Shown: positions 12,204 through 22,762 of the stretch, in pieces
Numbering within the stretch: position 1 is the first letter of the stretch
Layout of the letters: every line of letters starts with the position of its first letter
NCBI RefSeq assembly: GCF_003573695.1
Contig: NC_039362.1
Span: 114,927,120 to 114,991,119 of the forward strand
Direction: 5' to 3'
DNA length: 64,000 bases
DNA from: Papaver somniferum
Lineage: Eukaryota; Streptophyta; Magnoliopsida; Ranunculales; Papaveraceae
Notes under the pieces: model-generated
Databases searched by the model: none
Seen by the model: the letters and a program-made list of their open reading frames with translations, nothing else
What the model was told of the DNA's origin: nothing
Made by a program: the position numbers and the translations under genes

Positions 12204-13301
12204 ATGTCTTCCAAAGGTTCGGATTACACCAAAAATCTTCGGTTTACATCAAAGGATAACTCCTTAGTAGATTCTTCCGAATCCCGAGGGAAAACAAGAT
12301 TTGCGGGATTGTGTCAGAATCCGAAATGGAACTCACCAGATCGTTAAAAAAATCATCTGATATCATTGATGTTCAAGTATTTGAAATTATGACTGTTGAA
12401 GAAAAAAATGATCTTCTTATTGATGAACTTGAGAAATTCCTTGAAAGAGAACATGAAATCTATTGCTATATTGAATCTCTCTCTGACAATGTCGAAAAAA
12501 TGGTTCAAGAAACTACTCTACAGCGTGAAAAGATTAGTTCTCTTGAAGAAATAGTTAGAGAAGACTCAATTAGTGAAAAGCATTTAATCAGGGCTCATTC
12601 ATCAAAAATAAACAGCCTTTGTGTTGAAAAAGAGAAACTTGTTGCATCTCTGCAATTTTCCCAAGAACAGTGTAACACCCTGAAAAAGGAAAACTGTTTT
12701 GATGATTAAATCATCTTTTCCTGATACTCACAAGGTTTTACCCAGTGTAAAGAAAAATTCCTACAAGGAAGTACCTGAGAGTCACTTGCAAAATGTGCAC
12801 GTGAAGGATGAAGGTTTGGATCAAGGGAATCACGTCTCTAAACCACGATGTTGTTATTTGTGTGGGAAAAGGAATCATTATGCTCTTCATTGTTTTGACA
12901 GAAAGAAATAGATCTCTAATCTCCATAATTTGCTTCTTTCTACTGTCAATGGAGTAAATCGTCTAACGACATTTACATTGAGTTTCTTACCTACGGAAAT
13001 CCATAAATCTTATAAAAATGATCTCTTGTATAGAAATCATCACAGGTTTCATGTTCCTCTTTATGGTGTAAATTCCTCTGCCACCAATGAACACTTACCC
13101 TGTGTTTATAAGAACAAGTCTGGTAAGTCTAGATCAAGAAAATGGAAATCCTCCAAATTTCTTATTCTGAAACCGATTTCTAGAGGTCCTAGACTCGGTC
13201 CTCAGAAAAATCCTTCAGATGGACTTTTGAAAAGGTTTATGAAAAATTCCTCTGGAATACGTTATAATCGATGGAAAGAAGGAAATATACAAGTAAAATA
13301 G
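12204..13301 (+). pseudogene. E1 gag-like coding remnant: coiled coil plus CCHC zinc knuckle
   Basis: ATG at 12204 opens a short frame (MSSKGSDYTKNL). It is followed in another frame by 12311-12709, a Glu/Lys-rich coiled-coil stretch (VEEKNDLLIDELEKFLERE). A further shift leads to 12699-12911 with the zinc knuckle CCYLCGKRNHYALHCF (C-x2-C-x4-H-x4-C), and an in-frame stop precedes a basic tail (12930-13301, KSGKSRSRKWKSSK). The UBN2 capsid domain found in E4 is absent, so the N-terminal half of gag is gone or replaced. The knuckle implies RNA binding, as in nucleocapsid. At least two frame changes and one stop make it non-functional as read. Confidence 0.65.
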
Positions 13302-13712
13302 TCAAACAAATTGTACAAACCTTCTTCCATGCTTAGTAGTGAGATTACTTCTCACTCCGTTACCTAACTCTAGGTAATCCCATCCTTGAATCTATGTTGA
13401 GAGGTACAAGGATGATGACTATGGGAGTCTCAATATTTGTTGTATATCTGCTATGAGTTGTTGCCAATCAATATGAGTCATGCTAGTCTACTTCATGATT
13501 CATGCTCTAATTTTTAAGAATTATTGAGCAATATTGGCAAATGTTTTTTTCCTTCTTAATTGCTTTCGCTAAAATCCATCCCTCTCTTGTGAACGGTCCG
13601 TGAATGTCCATGTCCTTCTCCTAAGAATTCTTAGGGTTTCCTTTCTGAGAAGTGTCTTCTCTTAATACATATCTACCTTATACTGTATTAATCCGTCCCT
13701 ATCAGAATATTC

Positions 13713-14150
13713 ATGGAGAACCTTGCAAAATCTCAAGAGATTGTGCAACTTGATATGGAGGAAGACACTCAAGGACGTGATTCGATTCAAGAGCTGGTTC
13801 TAAAGAAGATGCTTGTAAGGAAGGACCACAACTCCTGGATTTATGATTCCGTTAAGGATTTAACTCATTTTCAAAACGATTCAAAAGTCGAGTTTGCAAA
13901 TCTCCAACTGCAAATAAACCAACTTTTAGATGGTCAGGCCAAAATGCTTGAAAATCAAAATATTCTGATACGGAACCAGAATAAACTTATCATGGATTGT
14001 AAGGGTAGACAACTTGCTGGGGTTGTTGATCGTAAAGTTAATGTTCAAACTCACGAACATGGTGTGTCTATGGTCAAGAGAATAAAGGAAATCAATGACA
14101 CCTTATTTGATGGATTCATTGAAAAGTATGAGGTTCTCAATGAACTTTGA
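13713..14150 (+). CDS. E1 second ORF: 145-aa coiled-coil protein of unknown function
   Basis: Intact ORF with an ATG start (MENLAKSQEIVQLDMEED). It is rich in Asn, Gln, Lys and Glu. Heptad-like spacing around residues 70-100 (LQLQINQLLDGQAKMLENQN) suggests a coiled coil. No catalytic motif, signal peptide or membrane segment is seen. It lies about 400 bp after the gag remnant and is followed by a non-coding block conserved with E3 and E4. The ORF at the same place in E3 (24918-25343) and E4 (41694-41996) is also a helical protein but does not align by eye. I do not recognise its family. Confidence 0.5.
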   Translation: MENLAKSQEIVQLDMEEDTQGRDSIQELVLKKMLVRKDHNSWIYDSVKDLTHFQNDSKVEFANLQLQINQLLDGQAKMLENQNILIRNQNKLIMDCKGRQLAGVVDRKVNVQTHEHGVSMVKRIKEINDTLFDGFIEKYEVLNEL

Positions 14151-15732
14151 TTTTGTCTAGTAAATCTTCTTTTTATGCTTTTAGAAGAACAACTAGGGTT
14201 TGGAATAGCCATTATTGTGAGTACACATAGCTATGTCCAACGATTTTCATCTTCATTGTTTTTAGATTTATTTATTTAAATTCTAAAGTATTTTTTGGAA
14301 GATGATCTTTGCAATTTTAATCTTTATGATTTTATATATTGCAAATTGTTATGGGATATGTTGTTTATGTCCGTGAACCTGTGACTGTCCCATACTTGTT
14401 CAAAAGTCATCTCTATTATGTCGATATGAATGTTTTGATGGAAGATATAACGAACTTTTGACATTACAAAAGTTAAAGCCTTTTATGTCATATTTTGATG
14501 GAATAAAGGATAAAACTTTTGTTTACAAGGATTAAGTCTATTATATGTCATCGTGCAAATAGTGATGCAAAATAGAATGAATCCTTGTCTATTCCGCAAT
14601 ATTTGGTCGATCTCCGATCCACAATCTTTGTGCATATACTGTGTTGTTCCATAAGGTTTCTTATGTTGAGCACAATCGACTGAATTGATTATTTTCTTAT
14701 GATTAACTTAGTTGTTGCTCCGTGAGGTTCCCTATGCCGAACATGATCAACTAAATTAATCATTCTTTTGGTTATTTAGTTGTTGCTCCGTAAGTTCGCT
14801 TATGTCGAGCGTGACCAATTAAATTGATCATTTTTTTGTGATTAATATGGTTGTGTATTCCAATTGAATCAATCATGGGTTGTCTTGTGGTTAATTTGAT
14901 TGTTATTTTTTGATTGAACTAACTACGGGTTCCCTTGTGGTTATTTCAATTAATTTTTGTGGATACAAATTCATGTTTTCATGTGATTTGTTTGTCCAAA
15001 AGAAATCCTTCTTTTCTTGTGAAAGTAAGGTCGCCTTTGTTGTTCCTTTGGGAATGACATTTTATGGGGGAGAGTTCATTTTGAACTTGTGCTTAATTGC
15101 CAAATCTTTGTGGGGAGTGCAGTTGTGGAATTTTTAGGGGTTACCTTGTATCTTCATTAACTCCTTGATGAATGCATTTAGCTTCGGCTTTATGATTGCA
15201 TCTAAATTTGTTGGTATGTTAATACACCTTTTGGTCATGATGTATCTCCGTGGAAATTTCATTAAGATCCCACTAATTTTCGTACCTTTGCCAATTTTGT
15301 TGACAAAAAGGGGGAGAATTAATGTGTAGTTCACATTACAAATACATATGGTTTACGGATTATTATGTAAGGGGGAGTGGTTTTCTTATTGAGATATGTA
15401 TTGACTAAGGGGGAGTGATGCATATCACCATAGTGTTATTGTCAAAGTTGTGATACAACTGAACTTTGATGATGTGTAATAATACTATGACACAGTATAA
15501 CAATGATCGAGAATATTTTGTTTTCTCATTGTTATAGCTACGGATCTTCAACAACTATGATGCTGAACTTACAACCTTTAGCATCATGGAGTACTTCGAA
15601 GTTACGAAGATTTTGAGTCGCGTTGAAGATGCCAAGGAGATCAAGCATGTGGATAAGAAGCTTATTTTTTTTTATCTTTTTTGTAATCCATATGTATTGA
15701 TAGTTGTCACTAAAATTGACAAAGGAGGAAAT
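14151..15732 (+). other. E1 non-coding internal region with dyad repeats and several polypurine motifs
   Basis: No supportable gene. About five units of roughly 69 bp at 14630-14950 pair a GATTAACTTAGTTG-like arm with a CAACTAAATTAATC-like arm, so each can form a hairpin. Further on come three purine motifs, AAAAAGGGGGAGA at 15305, TAAGGGGGAGTG at 15368 and TAAGGGGGAGTG at 15406, before the terminal one next to the LTR (AAAGGAGGAAAT, 15719-15732). The same layout occurs in E3 (25344-26888), and in mirror orientation in E4 and E5. Confidence 0.7.
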
Positions 15733-17064
15733 TGTTAGAGCATTGCTCGGTCAAACTCGCATGCATTGCTATCTCAAGCATGTTTGTCAATATTAGTGAT
15801 CAAAACTATAAGTCTTGATTTCTAGCCTATTTGTAGATGTCTCGGACTAGGACATAGATAGTGTAGTTGATCTTAAATCTCTTGACATTCATCTCTTGAA
15901 GACGAAGAACTACTAAGGGGAGCTTGTGGAACTTCTTCGACAAAAGGTATGTGGAGACTTGAATTTATCTATCGCTTGGAAAGTCTATTTCTACTATCTC
16001 CTATATTGAGACATAAGTCGTGTTACAATATAGTTTTCTCTATACACATTTGAGATTTCGAGCTGAGTATAACTCGCTATGTGTTGCCAAGCTTTCGCTT
16101 CGACCAAGTTCATCATATATCATGAGAAAATTGCCGGGTGACATCTTACATGGTTTGTGTGATACAATCATTTGGTGTAAGACTTGGAAGGTTTCAATAA
16201 TGATTATTTCAATATCTTGAAAATTGCTTTGATGTTGATAGTGTGTGAAAACGGCTATTAACATTATAGAAGAATGTTTCAATGATTGAAATAAAGAGTT
16301 GATGATGTAACCATCTTTGGATACAAGCATATATAGTGTGTTCGCACATTAGTGTATAAGTCCATAAACCGGAAGCCAAGAGTATGCATATGTGTGTATA
16401 CGGATTTGGTGAAGGAGACAGGTTAAGTATGCGTACTCGTACGCATACTGGCGGAAGTTCTCAAACCGATAATTTCTGTTGAGTTTGGTTTTGGCAAAAC
16501 TCACAAACCAGTCACCTTAAGTATGCGTACCCGTACGCATAGTGGCGTAAGTTTTTGAACCAAAAATTTCTGTTGAGTTTGGAAACTTCATAAACTCAAA
16601 ACCGGTTGCTTAAGTACGCATACCCGTACACATACTTAAGCTGGTTACTTTGTCAAATCGGTCAAGTCCATGAACTTAAACATTTAAATCATAAGGAATG
16701 TAATCTTTGCAAAGCGTGGCTATAATGTTCATGATTGATTCAAGTGAATCAAACCGATTTGATTTCAATTGTGTTTTCTAAACAATTGAATAACTATTAA
16801 CTAGTTTCATTTGAGTCATTTGAACTAGTTATGGTTAAGATGAATAAGGTTGATATGAGAGTAATCATATGGCTAACCTCGGTTAACTATTTGTGAACCA
16901 ACATGGTGTACACGTTTAGGTAGGCTACATAAACCTAAATGAGGGTACATTTCATTTGTGTGTAACAAGCTAAGTTCGATCTAACGGTTGAAAGATATTA
17001 GCTTGGTTGAATCAGGTTTTTCATCTAACGGTGAATATTGAATGCTTTGATACCAAGGTAACTT
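15733..17064 (+). repeat. E1 3' LTR, left part
   Basis: Begins TGTTAGAGCATTGCTCGG directly after the polypurine tract. It runs to the E2 insertion, where AACTT (17060-17064) is the target duplication repeated at 31365-31369. U3 contains three tandem units at 16424-16650 of about 90 bp, each with a GTATGCGTAC/GTACGCATA palindrome followed by a GTTCTCAAACCGATAATTTC-like stretch. No gene. Confidence 0.88.
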
Positions 17065-17405
17065 TGTAGTGAACCCACTATAAATTGGATTATCAGGAAC
17101 AGTTTGGATCTCTAAGGATATAGATGATTTGGGATAGATAGAGGAATATAGAGGATTAGGAGACGAATTAGACGAATTAAGGGGGTAATAAGAAGACATT
17201 GTTACAGATAGAAGTTGCAGAAGGATTTTAGGAAGAAGGTAAGGTTTACATTTTTCATTAGCTAATTCTCAAAGGCATACAATAATTCCATATATAAGCT
17301 GGACGACATGCTATCATCGTGCATAACACGAGCCCGTCCACGTGACACTCTAAGACTACTAACGGCACCCTTAACCACCCTGGACCCCCCTGTAGGGTCA
17401 TGAAA
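17065..17405 (-). repeat. E2 3' LTR (left copy)
   Basis: 341 bp, plus-strand start TGTAGTGAACCC. The far end reads CATGAAA where the other copy reads CATGACA. It contains the start codon and first 60 or so codons of the E2 reading frame (MSSYYPLNSSNSSP), as does the right copy. The C-run has 6 C here against about 18 in the right copy. Confidence 0.85.
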
Positions 17406-17552
17406 AATACCGACCTCTCCAAATATCCTTGTCCTCAAGGATGAGATTAAGTGAAACACTAAAAATTGGATAGCCAGCGCCTGGTGGACGATATAGATAG
17501 TAGTTGTCACTCACCCCCAGACACATGAGAAGCCCAATACGCTCAATGCCAT

Positions 17553-17804
17553 TTAAAACCCATGTGAGGCCCAAAAGGTTCCTATATCTAGCCCATCTGT
17601 CCGGTGCCCTCTTGGTAGACTACTTGTGAGTCGCACAGTGAGAACTATTCTCTCTAAATAACCCATTGGCATTTCTCCAAAGTAAACCGGTCCCTTGTCT
17701 TCATAACATCCTGTAGAGTAGGCATCCATAGAAGTACCACATGTATTGACAGTCTTGACCATTTGTAATATTGCAGCGACAAAAAGTTTGAGTTTGGCCA
17801 TGAT
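17553..17804 (-). pseudogene. E2 long ORF, C-terminal segment
   Basis: End of the unidentified E2 frame. Once the LINE and one duplication copy are removed, the frame from 19149-20290 continues without a break into this segment (VTRI then IMAKLKLFVAAILQMVKTV) and ends GTFWASHGF with a stop at 17553. It is about 84 residues, hydrophobic at first, with two Cys (NTCGTSMDAYSTGCYED). I recognise no domain. It lies about 150 bp from the 3' LTR, so there is no room for pol behind it. Confidence 0.5.
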
Positions 17805-17821
17805 GATCCTGGTGACACAAA

Positions 17822-19131
17822 ATAATTGGCAGTTGCAGGGCGATCATGTGCAACATCTGGTGCAACATTTGGTGCGAGTTGGTGTAGATTTGAATAATTT
17901 GCCGACGCTGCAAGGAGGAAACGATTGTAGAATCTGGATGCCTGAGATGAATGGTAAATTTTCTGTCTCGTCAGCTAAACAAATCATTAGGAAACAGTAT
18001 GCTACAACTGAAGTTTACAGCTTTTTGTGGAGGAAAACTATACACCCAAAGCTAGCTTCTCAAAACTGGAAACTCACTAGAGATGCTTGCGCAAATCAGG
18101 ACAAAATCAAGAGCAGATTCAAATTCGAATTGGCAAACAGATGCTACTTATGCAAATCAGCTGAAGAGTCATTAAATCATATCCTTTGGAGCTGTCCTTT
18201 TGCAACCCAAATATGGCAGTGGTGTGCAGGTTTGTTTAATCTCCAGCCTAACTATGATATTGTGATTTCTTACAAGGCATCTAAAGGGCACAGTCGCATA
18301 ATCAAAGACTTATGGTTACTGGCCAACATGGTGATTCGATCTGAGCTTTGGCAGACACGAAACATGGCATGTTTTCATAATGCATCAGTAAACTTTCACT
18401 TCTTCAAGCAGCGTACTTTCCATTTGATTCATGATTTCTCTGTTAGTCTGAAGAGTTTCATGCACAATACTTCGTCAGACCTGGAGATTTTAAACTGTTT
18501 TGGTGTGCGGCATAGGCAGGTTAAACTTGTGCAACCGATTGAATGTAACTGGAATCCTCCAAACAGGGATGAGATCTTATTGTGTTGCGATGGTGCTTCC
18601 AAGGGAAACCCTGGTAGGGCGGGAGCTGGTGTAGTTGTACGTGATGCTGACTGCAATTTCGTTGGAGCTATGAGCATTGGTTTGGGAAGAACGAACAACT
18701 TCTTGGCTGAGCTGTATGGTATTATCGTGGGATTGGAATGGGCTGTGAAGTGGAACATTGGCAAAGTCCTTATTCGTTCGGATTCAGTTGGTACTATTAC
18801 AGCCTTGAAAACCTCAAACTTCCCTTGGTTTGTTAAGCACAGGTGGCGTTTAATTCAAAACAGCTATGAGTCCATTCGTTTTGTTCACACTTATCGTGAG
18901 GCTAACTTCTCGGCAGATAACATGGCCAAAAGGGGTTGCTCTCTAAGAAATGGTGAAGGATTAAATTATGATGAGAAGCCATATTTTTTACATTCGTTAG
19001 AATATCAAAATATTGCTTATTTCAGATTTAAGTAGTTTGTAAGTTTTTGGGGTCTTTGGACCTCTTTTCTTGTAAACTCTTTGTACATATTGGCTATTCA
19101 TCAATACAATTTGGACTTACCGAAAAAAAAA
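17822..19131 (+). mobile_element. 5'-truncated L1-type LINE inserted in E2
   Basis: Flanked by a perfect 17-bp target duplication, GATCCTGGTGACACAAA, at 17805-17821 and 19132-19148, and ending in an A-run (19123-19131). This is target-primed reverse transcription with 5' truncation. The same LINE family is seen at 22925-23497 and, as a 64-bp stub, at 33962-34025, both on the minus strand. Confidence 0.92.
17824..19035 (+). CDS. LINE ORF2 C-terminal part: zf-RVT and RNase H
   Basis: Open from the truncation point to TAG at 19033-19035, about 403 residues. The upstream ATG at 17746 belongs to E2, not to the LINE. A reverse-transcriptase zinc-binding module comes first (FLWRKTIHPKLASQNWK, CYLCKSAEESLNHILWSC). 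About 100 residues of linker follow. The RNase H domain begins at CCDGASKGNPGRAGAG, with acidic residues also at AELYG, RSDS and SADNMAK, so the catalytic set looks complete. RNase H at the C-terminus is typical of many plant L1 elements. The endonuclease and reverse transcriptase core were lost by truncation, so this copy is dead although the remaining frame is clean, which suggests a young insertion. Confidence 0.9.
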   Translation, partial: NWQLQGDHVQHLVQHLVRVGVDLNNLPTLQGGNDCRIWMPEMNGKFSVSSAKQIIRKQYATTEVYSFLWRKTIHPKLASQNWKLTRDACANQDKIKSRFKFELANRCYLCKSAEESLNHILWSCPFATQIWQWCAGLFNLQPNYDIVISYKASKGHSRIIKDLWLLANMVIRSELWQTRNMACFHNASVNFHFFKQRTFHLIHDFSVSLKSFMHNTSSDLEILNCFGVRHRQVKLVQPIECNWNPPNRDEILLCCDGASKGNPGRAGAGVVVRDADCNFVGAMSIGLGRTNNFLAELYGIIVGLEWAVKWNIGKVLIRSDSVGTITALKTSNFPWFVKHRWRLIQNSYESIRFVHTYREANFSADNMAKRGCSLRNGEGLNYDEKPYFLHSLEYQNIAYFRFK

Positions 19132-19148
19132 GATCCTGGTGACACAAA

Positions 19149-20290
19149 CGAAGTTTAAGAATTTTAACCCCCAATACTGAACTCCACTCCCTTGTACTGG
19201 TATGCTGCTCTTCATAGTGGTGATCTTCAGTAGCTTGTAGAGGTGGTTGTAAGCTAAAAGGTGTAAATATAGTTGAAGCCTATGCACCCTCCATCTACCC
19301 ACTTCTAACTTCTGGTCAATACACTTACTTCTCACATACAATAATGACTGATGAATACTGTCAGCAATCAGTGAGTTACCAAGCTCGATTATTCTTCCTG
19401 TCACTGTCTTTTTATACGGTGAGAAAATATCATGTGCTCTAAATATGCCTATATGTTGCATAATCACTGCTATAGGAATCTTCTCAAACTTATACTTGTA
19501 GTATGCAACACCACTAAACACACAGAAAGGCCAAGGGAAAAGATAACCTGTCGTGAATGCACTTGTAAAACTTACAATACTCCAGTTCTCGTTACCAACT
19601 ACTTCTATGCACATTTGAGTGAACAACTCGTACCACCTGCCTTCACCTACAATAATCGACAAAGTACCATGGTAATAGGAATAAATTCCACCACCTATTG
19701 AGATCGATGTCGCAATAACCCATTCTTCTACAGCTTGTTAATTAACATTGGATGTTATATTGGAACTGAAGCATCCCAAAGTATACGAAACCATATAAGC
19801 TGCAATTCCATCTCTCGGAGCAATTCTTCTATCAATTGTAGAGATATAAGATATAATATTTGCACCCTGTCCATCTCGAACCCTTGCTGATTCAGCTTGC
19901 TCAATAGTTCTACCAGTAATTGCCTTCACGAACAGTTCCATCGTTTCCATCACCCTTGCAGCCAATTCTTTCCATCCAAAACACCACATTAGATATCTCA
20001 AGAGTGTGGGAAAACCTTCTATAGTTGGTAAAAAATATGTCATAAACACCTCACCGGTCTCCAGTCTGTACTGCAAAACAAGGACTTCTTTGTACTGCAC
20101 ACATATACTATTCTGAAGTTGAAGCAATAAGTGATTTGTATTCCAACCACAACTCCATCCAGGACTAACATACCCAAATCCAATAAGGCGATGAACTCCA
20201 AGTAGCTCCATGAAGGTCAACAAATAACCACTAACATTTCTCATATTCCAAAATCTTGTAATTCTGGTGCACTGCGAAGCTCGTTTTTTC
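19149..20290 (-). pseudogene. E2 long ORF, middle segment
   Basis: Minus-strand frame lying between E3 and the LINE. It reads MRNVSGYLLTFMELLGVHRL, then MWCFGWKELAARVMETMELF, with one in-frame TAA at 19738-19740, and goes on through VGEGRWYELFTQMCIEVVG and FTTGYLFPWPFCVFSGVAYY to VCVTRI at the LINE target site. Residues around FTTGYLFPWPFCVFSGVAYY are strongly hydrophobic. The frame on both sides of the stop is the same, so a single substitution explains the break. The region joins 29301-31147 upstream once E3 is removed. No known domain recognised. Confidence 0.55.
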
Positions 20291-20295
20291 CTTGT

Positions 20296-22696
20296 TGTTA
20301 GAGCACTGCTCGGTCAAACTCGCACGCGTTGCTATCTCAAGCATGTTTGTCAATGTTAGTGATCAAAACTATAAGTCTTGATTTCTAGTCTCTTATAGCT
20401 AAGTCTCGGACTAGGATAGTAAGTGTAGTTGAGCTCAAGGACTTCATGGCAATTCATCATACAAGTAGAAGATCTACTCAAGGAACCGGTGGAACTTCTC
20501 GAAAAAAAGGTATGTGGAGACTTGAACTTATCTATCACTCAAAAGTCTATCTATTCTATCACATACTCTTTGAGACAAAATTCGTATGCTATATATATAG
20601 ACTAGATCATACACATTTGGTATTTCGAGCCGAGTATACCTCGCCTATCTATATCTAGAAATATATGTTGGTAAGCTTTTCGCTTCGAATAAGTTTATCT
20701 TTACCTAGTGACGAAAGTCATGAATGTTTCAATCACTTTGAAAATCGCTTTGACGAGAAATAGTGTAAAAACTATATAACGTCCTCTAATAATGTTTCAA
20801 TGATTGGAATGAGAGTTTATATTACATAACCAATGGATTCCTTGAACCGAAGTTTTCGAACTTTGTTGATCAAGAGAACCAAAAGTATGACAAGTGCCAA
20901 ATCCGCGAACTCGGTCCGCGAACTGCCGAAGTTCTCAAACCCGAGAATTTCTGCTGGAGTTTACAAACTACTTGCGTGAGCCAAGTCCGCGAACCCAGTC
21001 GCGAATTGGCGTAGTTCTCGAACCCGATAATTTCTGCTGGAATTTGTAAACTCTATCCGGTGTCTTAAGTCCGCGAACCTAGTCTGCGAACTTGAGAAGG
21101 TTATATATCTAAAGATGATTTCTGAACTTAATCTTAAAAGACTAAGGAATGCATTTGCAAACCGTGTCTATTAAAGTTCATGAACCGATTCGAGTGAATC
21201 AAATCATCTTTGCTTCAATTGTGTCTTGTGTAGTTACATAAGATTTCCTTGCAATTGAACAACTCTCTTAACTAGTTCATTTGAGTCAATTCAACTAGTT
21301 ATGGTGAAGAAGAACATGGTTGGTATGAAACGCTCATATGGTTAACCTCTTTGGGTAGACTATTGTTGAACCAACAATGTACATGTTTGGGTGCGGTTAA
21401 CAAATCTAGAAGCGTACAGTCATTTGTGTATGACAAGCTAAGTTTTCGATATAACGGTTGAGAAATATTAACTTGAATCTAAATCAGGTTTTCATCTAAC
21501 GCTGGATATTGATTGCTTTGTAACTAAGGTAAAACCCTGATTTGAAGACTATATAAAGGAGACATTTAGCATTGAGAAAACTAATCCCCACACGTCCGTG
21601 TGATACTAGTTTCTCTGCCAGAGTCGTTTCTCCTTTAACCTTTGGTTTTCTTCTTCTAAAACCAGGTTAACGACTTAAAGACTTCATTGGGATTGTGAAG
21701 CCAGACCGATACTACTTTTATCGTAGTTGTGTGATCGATCTTGCATCTTCTATCGTCACAGTACAACCATATTGATTGTCTTGAGATCGTGAGAGTTCTC
21801 CGATAGTCAAGATATAAAAAGTAATCACAAACACCTTCGTCTCATCGTTTGTGATTCCACGACATCTTGTTTCGCTACCATACGATTAAGATTGTTGTGA
21901 GGTGATTTATTAATCTAGGTTGTTCTTCGGGAATATAAGACCGGATTATCAATTGGTTCTTGTTCACCTTGATTATTATCAAAAGACGGAACAAAAAATT
22001 TTAGGGTTTTTCTGTGGGAGACAGATTGATCCTTTGATAGACTTGTCTGTGTGAGACAAATTTGTTTATTGTTAAAGCCTGCGATTTTGGGTCGTAGCAA
22101 CTCTTAGTTGTGGGTGAGATCAGCTAAGGGAATCAAGTGCGCAGTATCCTGCTGGGATCAAAGGCGTAGGGAGTACAACTGTACCTTGGATCAGTGGGAG
22201 ACTGATTGGGGTTCAACTATAGTCCAGTCCGAAGCTAGCTTGGAGTAGGCTAGTGTCTACAGCGGCTTAATACAATGTGTATTCAATCTGGACTAGGTCC
22301 CGGGGTCTGCATTTGCGGTTTCCTCGTTAACAAAATTCTGGTGTCTGTGTTATTTCTATTTTCGCATTATATTTGTTTATCTAATTGAAATAATACAGGT
22401 TGTGCGTTTGAATCAATCAATTGGAAATCCGACCTTTGGTTGTTGATTGATATTGATTGATCCTTGGACATTAGTCTTTGGTACCGTCCAAGTTATTCTT
22501 TGTGTTTGATTATAGACTAGCTGATTTCTATTAGCTTGAGTGAATCAAAACAAGAGAGAGATGTTAACTCCTTGAGATACTTTTATCTAGATTAAGTTTG
22601 ACTGTCTAGTTGATTCTCTAGTAAGTGTTTCGGAGTTAGTCCATACAGATTGCTAAGCGAAATATTGGGTGGTGTTGTTAGACCCCCGCTTTTTCA
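20296..22696 (+). repeat. E3 5' LTR (2,401 bp)
   Basis: TG...CA ends (TGTTAGAGCACTGCTCGG ... CCCCCGCTTTTTCA). U3 holds three tandem units at about 20895-21100 with AGTCCGCGAACT-type cores and a conserved GAGAATTTCTGCTGGAGTTT stretch. TATA box 21550-21558. Close match to 26889-29295. No gene. Confidence 0.95.
21550..21558 (+). promoter_or_regulatory. TATA box of the E3 5' LTR
   Basis: TATATAAAG in a context conserved in every family A LTR of the window (28144-28152, 31395-31403, and on the minus strand near 38952, 43307 and 60485). It is the likely core promoter for element RNA. Confidence 0.6.
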
Positions 22697-22698
22697 AT

Positions 22699-22710
22699 TG
22701 GTATCAGAGC
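22699..22710 (+). promoter_or_regulatory. E3 primer binding site (tRNA-iMet)
   Basis: TGGTATCAGAGC two bases after the LTR end, the exact complement of the initiator tRNA-Met 3' end used by plant copia-type elements. Confidence 0.92.
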
Positions 22711-22762
22711 AGGCAAACACGTTCAAGACCTTACAAGTCTATGTTTGTAGCGATCTGACTCT

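Noticed and set aside
17746..17821. Start of the RNase H ORF at 17746
   Set aside because: The first 25 codons lie in E2 and the target duplication; the LINE begins at 17822.
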